Below are positions 31,201 through 34,482 of a stretch of 34,482 nt of DNA, piece after piece; position 1 is the first letter of the stretch; the number at the start of each line of letters is the position of its first letter. Source of the DNA: a virus; the IMG/VR virus record IMGVR_UViG_3300044994_000233, positions 1-34,482 of that record. One strand, written 5' to 3'. Below the pieces are notes generated by a model. That model did no database searches. It was not told the origin of the DNA and saw only the letters and a list, made by a program, of their open reading frames with translations. Position numbers and translations under genes: made by a program.

Positions 31201-31632
31201 GGCAAACACGCCAAACTCGCGAAAGCTATCTTTGAATCTCTCCCACGACGTGCGCGTGTCGTTTATATCTGCCTTGCGCGCGCGTAACTCCGCCCCGACT
31301 TCTTGCAGCTTTTTTTTGACAGCCTCATACTCGGCTGTGCCTTTGGTCATATTGCTGAGAGCCATATTCAGCTCACGCTGCTGCGCGGTGAGTTGCTTGG
31401 TTGTCATGCCCGTAATGCCGATTTCTTTGCGCAGCGATGACATGCGCGATTCCACCTCTTTGAGCTTCGCATTTTCGCGCACGTAATCTTTCGTTCCACG
31501 GGTCATTTTTGCCATTTCCGCGCGAATATCTTTCGCTTCCATCTCCAAACGCCCCAGCTCGTTGATAGCCTGTTTGCCATCGACCTCAACGGATGTGCGT
31601 ACTACGTCTTCAAATACTGCCATTTTTACCAA
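28210..31632 (-). CDS. tail tape measure protein
   Basis: A 1140-residue leftward protein. The N-terminus (residues 1-130) is coiled-coil (ELGRLEMEAKDIRAEMAKM) with a Cterm-like TMP region that reads KISDQFADIQKTTGLTLKEVEALNQELSKIDTRTSSSDLREIAKVAGQIG, typical of phage tape-measure families. A hydrophobic stretch around residues 500-590 may cross or line the membrane during DNA entry. The C-terminus has long charged coils (EREAALAAIEFEFKQQELD). Its length should set the tail length, about 170 nm by the usual 0.15 nm per residue. The ATG at 31632 (MVKMAVFED) overlaps the preceding gene by 23 bases; ATG 31623 is an alternative. It is the last gene of the tail module. Confidence 0.9.
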   Translation of the reverse strand: MVKMAVFEDVVRTSVEVDGKQAINELGRLEMEAKDIRAEMAKMTRGTKDYVRENAKLKEVESRMSSLRKEIGITGMTTKQLTAQQRELNMALSNMTKGTAEYEAVKKKLQEVGAELRARKADINDTRTSWERFKDSFREFGVFAAATVAGDVISTLAQNFGAFVVGVLDNAAKISDQFADIQKTTGLTLKEVEALNQELSKIDTRTSSSDLREIAKVAGQIGIAKEDILGFVQATDQIVVALGDEFTGGAEQAAKELGTLKQLFQETKNLKAGEAMSRIGSALNALGSAGTATAPVVAEFAARIGQLGDNLAPSLEQTLALGAAFQELGLSAEISSGGISNILLTAGKETAAFAAQIGITEQEFKDLLNSDPNEMFLRLAESFKGLDSDQVAKALERMKIGSQEATKVMALLANQTDLVREKQRLAAEEFQKNTSIVDEFNIKNENFAAQYEKAKKKIDGFVASLGNLILPALTQGIKLILLMIDGLRELPKFVRENQQWFYALGVALVTFNAQSIAAAANALRLAAAEKAKMIATRAATMAQWALNAALTANPIGIVIAAVAALTAAFYTAWKESQLFRMKVVGLWEAFKEGAKIVYELYKALYTFDFKALGDLFTNAGDRIAGAFGKGMKDRLEEEMQDAKKVMYDPKNNPLLGGSTAKLPRDMGKGMSKEEKEARDKAIAEANRKRQLELERNDGKKGGNNAELKRQQEERLKAEQEAAKAIQRMRIELMQDGYDKELALLSLHADNQLAELKGSEEQKATQRLLIEEKLQREIDALTRKYEDERLLREQEQSELLMQMRQNEIDERLQREKAYYDLSLLEANNSLLQKQAALWANEKLSVEEREAALAAIEFEFKQQELDSEKQFLLAKLELDAEFGNLTEIQRKEIQNRLLAIQIEANEAQLREEKRVAAERERITQARLEAAASVGRSLQAINQAINNSAAENNRFGKALAIGQIAIDTAKAISSGIASAMAVPFPGNLAAIATTVATVFANINRAKEILASAPEPPAPAAREVTGGYKSGGFTDKAADDSKAVGTVHANEYVMPAWLLRTPSGAALANIAESMRRQGAPAAGSTIAPTLPEQDNSLMSSLIREVQALRSEIVAMKRELKVVFVHEDFKNFEAKKADIEAIGGI

Positions 31633-32002
31633 TACTTTGCATATATGATTGCAATGATTCGCTGTAATCCTCTGGCACAGCGTTAAAAAACTCGTTTATC
31701 AGGCTGCGGTTGGTGGTGTCATCAGGCGCGTAAAACAAACTGTTTGCCTCTGCCTGCGCCCGCAAATGGGCGTGTTCATCTCTAAAATCAGTCAGCAAAC
31801 ACCAGACTGTTTCGTAACGGTAAATTTTACCATGTTCTTCGCTTTCAAAGATTTTCTCTTTTACTTTTAACGCGTTCCAGACAGAATACCTGCCTATTTC
31901 ATCGGTTGGTATTTGCATAAGCGCGGCGGTAAATAGGGCTGCGGCTTCCATGCCAAAAACGTAAAGCACGTTGTTTAATTCTTGTTCTTGTGTCTCTTCC
32001 AT
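31610..32002 (-). CDS. hypothetical protein before the tape measure, possible tail-assembly chaperone
   Basis: A 130-residue acidic helical protein (MEETQEQELNNVLYVFGMEAAALFTAALMQIPTDEIGR...). In siphophages the gene just before the tape measure is usually a tail-assembly chaperone (lambda G/GT). The position and the acidic, helical nature fit. I see no frameshift extension as in lambda GT. It overlaps the tape-measure start by 23 bases and starts 3 bases after the upstream stop. Confidence 0.55.
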   Translation of the reverse strand: MEETQEQELNNVLYVFGMEAAALFTAALMQIPTDEIGRYSVWNALKVKEKIFESEEHGKIYRYETVWCLLTDFRDEHAHLRAQAEANSLFYAPDDTTNRSLINEFFNAVPEDYSESLQSYMQSIGKNGSI

Positions 32003-32005
32003 ATG

Positions 32006-32827
32006 CTATAACGAATAAAAATCTGCGTATGTAGTGCCTGCGGTGTCTGGTGTTGTGTTGTTGTACGGTGTAACAGTTAATTGCCTACTGCCCGTGCGGC
32101 ATATAGGGGCTTGACCGTTGATTTGGTTAAAGTCTATGGATATATCCTGCGGCGTAATCAGACCTGCGGCGTGCGCCGTGCCAAAATTAAAAGCTCGTCG
32201 CAATTCTGCATCCGTCAATACCCTGCCGATTATTAATTCAACGCTGCGCATGTAACCAACGAAGCGACCTAAATTTGTATCAGTGTTGCCTCTGCCTATG
32301 CGAATTTGATTGCTTAGTGGCCCAAAATGACCGCTTAAAGTTTGCCATATTAAACTTGTTGGTCTTCTAAAAGAGTTGGTAAAAAATCTTACTGATGTAA
32401 CATTATTTATTACGCCGTTGTAAGTGCTTAACAAAATATGTTTCTTGTTTAATAAATTTACTGTGCCTGATGATGAATAAAACAGTTCTGTTGAAGTCTG
32501 ATTAATATGGTTCGTCCCTATTATTATATGCCAAAATAAGTCGCCTTGTACAAGAAAATTAAAAACACATCGTGGCCCACCGCCTGAATTTACAGTCGGC
32601 ATAGCTATTGCACACCTCCCTTGATTACCATCTATACCATTTATTTGCGGTATAAGTGCGGATATAAATGTCAAAGGTGTGGCAGAGCCTACTGATGGCA
32701 ACGGGTCTGAGCCTGCTGTTAGCAATACCCACCTGTTGGTGTTAAACAACATCGCATTGCCCGCCAATGCGCTGCGATGAAGTGGTGTGTCCGAATCGTT
32801 TAATGCTCTTGATAAATATCTGTTCAT
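32006..32827 (-). CDS. LamG/concanavalin-like lectin-fold tail protein
   Basis: A 273-residue protein. The C-terminal half reads RFVGYMRSVELIIGRVLTDAELRRAFNFGTA, the typical last strands and helix of LamG/lectin-like domains in phage and Bacteroidota surface proteins. Other parts are aromatic- and Asn-rich beta stretches (FNFLVQGDLFWHIIIG). It could bind a carbohydrate receptor on the host surface. It overlaps the next gene by 4 bases. The role is inferred from fold and place. Confidence 0.65.
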   Translation of the reverse strand: MNRYLSRALNDSDTPLHRSALAGNAMLFNTNRWVLLTAGSDPLPSVGSATPLTFISALIPQINGIDGNQGRCAIAMPTVNSGGGPRCVFNFLVQGDLFWHIIIGTNHINQTSTELFYSSSGTVNLLNKKHILLSTYNGVINNVTSVRFFTNSFRRPTSLIWQTLSGHFGPLSNQIRIGRGNTDTNLGRFVGYMRSVELIIGRVLTDAELRRAFNFGTAHAAGLITPQDISIDFNQINGQAPICRTGSRQLTVTPYNNTTPDTAGTTYADFYSL

Positions 32828-33639
32828 GGCGCAATAGTAGTGTTAATGGTTAATGTAGCAGATGTATTTGTGCCTGTATAATTGACAAAAATTTGCACAC
32901 CAAATTGCGCATCTATTGCCAATGCAGCGATGGCGCTGTTGAGCGCGGTTAAATTAGCAAATGGTGCTTCTACTAAACTTGTACCTGTCCCTGTTATTAA
33001 ATTGTAAGCAAGTGTAGCGGTAGGGCTTGCCGTTACGCTATTGTACGTTACGCGGCGCGTATGCCACACAATGACATCCTGTGAAATACCTGTCAATGTA
33101 GTAACCGTTGGCGGCGGCGCTCCTACTAAATTGTGTTGTAACACAATGCCGGCATCGCTATTAACTGCATATCCGCTAATACTTACGCGTATGCTGTAAG
33201 TATTAGACCCTGAATTAATATCGCTCTGCAACTGTGCTAAGGTGCGCGAAGGGTAACTTGTCCAATCCGTTACATTGTGCGCAGGTGCATATTGGTATTG
33301 AACGCCCGTTGCATTGTTAAAAATGTTTAAGGCAACTAAGCCTTGCAATTTGCTTGTCTCTTGCAACACATACGCACGTTTTTCTCCTCTAAAATGCAGT
33401 GAAATGAAGTGTAGGTCAGGAATAGGGATTAAACAAATTTCAAACCTGTGCTTCTCCCGCAAATTCGGAATCGTTACAGTCTGCCCGTTAATGTTAGTAA
33501 CGGGTATATCGGTTATTGCACCGCCTGCGGTAATGAGCTTGATAGTGCTCAAAGCGTAGCCACTCGGCGGCGTGATGGTATATGTGAAGTTATCCCCAAA
33601 CGGCGATTCAACTTCAAACTGATTTATAATAGTTGCCAT
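32824..33639 (-). CDS. tail fibre-type or virion surface protein
   Basis: A 271-residue beta-rich protein (MATIINQFEVESPFGDNFTYTITPPSGYALSTIKL...) with many Thr, Ser and Asn and repeated strand patterns, as in fibre or adhesin-type domains. It ends TLTINTTIAP. It overlaps the upstream gene at 33624-33639 (16 bases) and the downstream gene by 4. No specific domain is recognised. Confidence 0.55.
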   Translation of the reverse strand: MATIINQFEVESPFGDNFTYTITPPSGYALSTIKLITAGGAITDIPVTNINGQTVTIPNLREKHRFEICLIPIPDLHFISLHFRGEKRAYVLQETSKLQGLVALNIFNNATGVQYQYAPAHNVTDWTSYPSRTLAQLQSDINSGSNTYSIRVSISGYAVNSDAGIVLQHNLVGAPPPTVTTLTGISQDVIVWHTRRVTYNSVTASPTATLAYNLITGTGTSLVEAPFANLTALNSAIAALAIDAQFGVQIFVNYTGTNTSATLTINTTIAP

Positions 33640-34482
33640 GTGCCCGGTCTAAAATTAGCTTTCAAATAATACTGTCTGGCAGGTTTTACCCGTATAGAAA
33701 TCGTTGAACTGAAAATATTGCCGCTGACAAATTCTATCGGGTCAGGATCATTTGTACAAGTGCCTGTCGCTGTGTAGCATAGGGCATTTGTCGGCAAGCC
33801 CTCTATCGTCCAGTGTGTAAAGTTTGCCACACCTTGTGTTATTCTCGCGCTGAATATGCTGCCGCCTTCTAAGTGGTAGGCAATGCCGCCCACGGCTGCC
33901 GCATCGTTGGCTGCCGCGCTAAAATTGCCGTCCGCATCTGTGGCGAACAGATTGCGCACTTGCGGTGCCATTACACCGGCATAGATGGCATTTGTGAACT
34001 GCTGCGTACCTGAAATATTTTTCACGACATTGCTGCCGAAAGCGGTACCATCCGGTCTCACCGACCAATGCTCAACGGTTAAGTAGCTGCTGCCCGTATT
34101 TGGTAGCGGCAGCGGTGCAGGTACCTCTGGCGGTGTTGGCGGCGGCGGCGATGGCGGTGTTGGCGGCGGCGGTGGGTCTTCCGGCGGTGTGTAGTTCGCT
34201 ATTATTAATATATCCGAAGTCATCGCGTAATTATGAACGGGAATATTTGGAACCAATAAGCCCGCAGGGCGTTGTATCCAAAGCTGCTGCACACCAGAAG
34301 GTGGAAATTCTGAAAATGTGATGATCGCAATTTCGTTAAGCACGTAGGCAGGCTTATTGATAGTTACCCTCACCCCGCCCTTGGCAGCAGGGAATTTGTA
34401 AGTGTCTATCACCCTGTTATCCCAATCGTTCGCAAAAATGCGCAGATTGGGCACAACAGGCGCAGGCTCCGCGGGTAGCTCA
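33624..34482 (-). CDS. proline-rich tail protein, partial (N-terminus off the window)
   Basis: The frame is open to the window edge: upstream of a GTG at 34454 it continues as ELPAEPAPVVPNLRIF, so the real start probably lies outside. In the middle, PPEDPPPPPTPPSPPPPTPP is a long Pro-rich linker coded by GGCGGC-type repeats at 34135-34195, joining two beta-type halves (PAKGGVRVTINKPAYVLNE and TVEHWSVRPDGTAFGS). Modular fibre proteins often have such linkers. It may be the same gene as the partial one at 1-874 if the genome is circular. Confidence 0.65.
   Translation of the reverse strand, partial: ELPAEPAPVVPNLRIFANDWDNRVIDTYKFPAAKGGVRVTINKPAYVLNEIAIITFSEFPPSGVQQLWIQRPAGLLVPNIPVHNYAMTSDILIIANYTPPEDPPPPPTPPSPPPPTPPEVPAPLPLPNTGSSYLTVEHWSVRPDGTAFGSNVVKNISGTQQFTNAIYAGVMAPQVRNLFATDADGNFSAAANDAAAVGGIAYHLEGGSIFSARITQGVANFTHWTIEGLPTNALCYTATGTCTNDPDPIEFVSGNIFSSTISIRVKPARQYYLKANFRPGTWQLL

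Noticed and set aside
28361-31486. Several rightward open frames inside the tape-measure gene
   Set aside because: Low-sense composition, no start context, and opposite a long well-supported gene.

Overview
The window looks like most of the genome of a tailed, siphovirus-like (pro)phage of a Bacteroidota host. Evidence for the host: promoters of the TAnnTTTG (-7) type, little use of Shine-Dalgarno sites, and small HTH regulators of the kind common in Bacteroidota phages. It carries portal, large terminase, S49 protease, major capsid and tape-measure genes, an M15 endolysin and a primase-ATPase. No integrase, transposase, tRNA or rRNA gene was found. The two ends are open: a leftward gene runs off position 1 and another enters from position 34482. 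If the molecule is circular, these join into one leftward tail module, possibly even one gene.

Layout: (1) 1-1272, leftward tail-type genes, then a divergent control region (1273-1441) with repeated operator-like palindromes. (2) 1442-6916, rightward portal, connector-type genes, M15 endolysin and a membrane coiled-coil protein. (3) 6932-7393, leftward HTH repressor facing a promoter/operator. (4) 7516-13783, rightward early operon with small proteins and a 1067-residue primase-ATPase. (5) 13784-15100, a 1.3-kb gene-free stretch with five 104-bp direct repeats, AT-rich palindromes and many hairpins, a candidate origin. (6) 15131-15644, leftward lipoprotein and small DNA-binding-type protein, then rightward 15777-17455. 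(7) 17534-20633, protease/scaffold, capsid and tail-tube-like genes. (8) 20710-24367, packaging genes including a phospholipase-D-fold protein and the large terminase. (9) 24385-28206, an accessory cassette. (10) 28210-34482, leftward tape measure and tail-fibre-type genes.

The most striking part is region 9. A divergent HTH gene and a clear promoter/operator precede three small genes separated by near-identical terminator-plus-hairpin units, then an HTH gene that overlaps a 354-residue Cas12f-like protein. That protein keeps the RuvC-I aspartate and the GHG/basic helix, but has no glutamate at RuvC-II and stops before the zinc ribbon and RuvC-III aspartate. It is followed by 86 bases able to form two hairpins and then a six-repeat CRISPR array (37-nt repeats, 34-35-nt spacers). 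Spacer 2 reads as a conserved tyrosine-recombinase motif. No adaptation genes are present. The simplest reading is a phage-borne, naturally nuclease-dead, RNA-guided DNA-binding system aimed at other mobile elements or at gene control.

A second theme is regulation: the palindrome TTACT-N6-AGTAA recurs at four promoter regions (two copies or more at the first), which suggests one repressor (probably 6932-7393) controls the late-left, early and head operons together.
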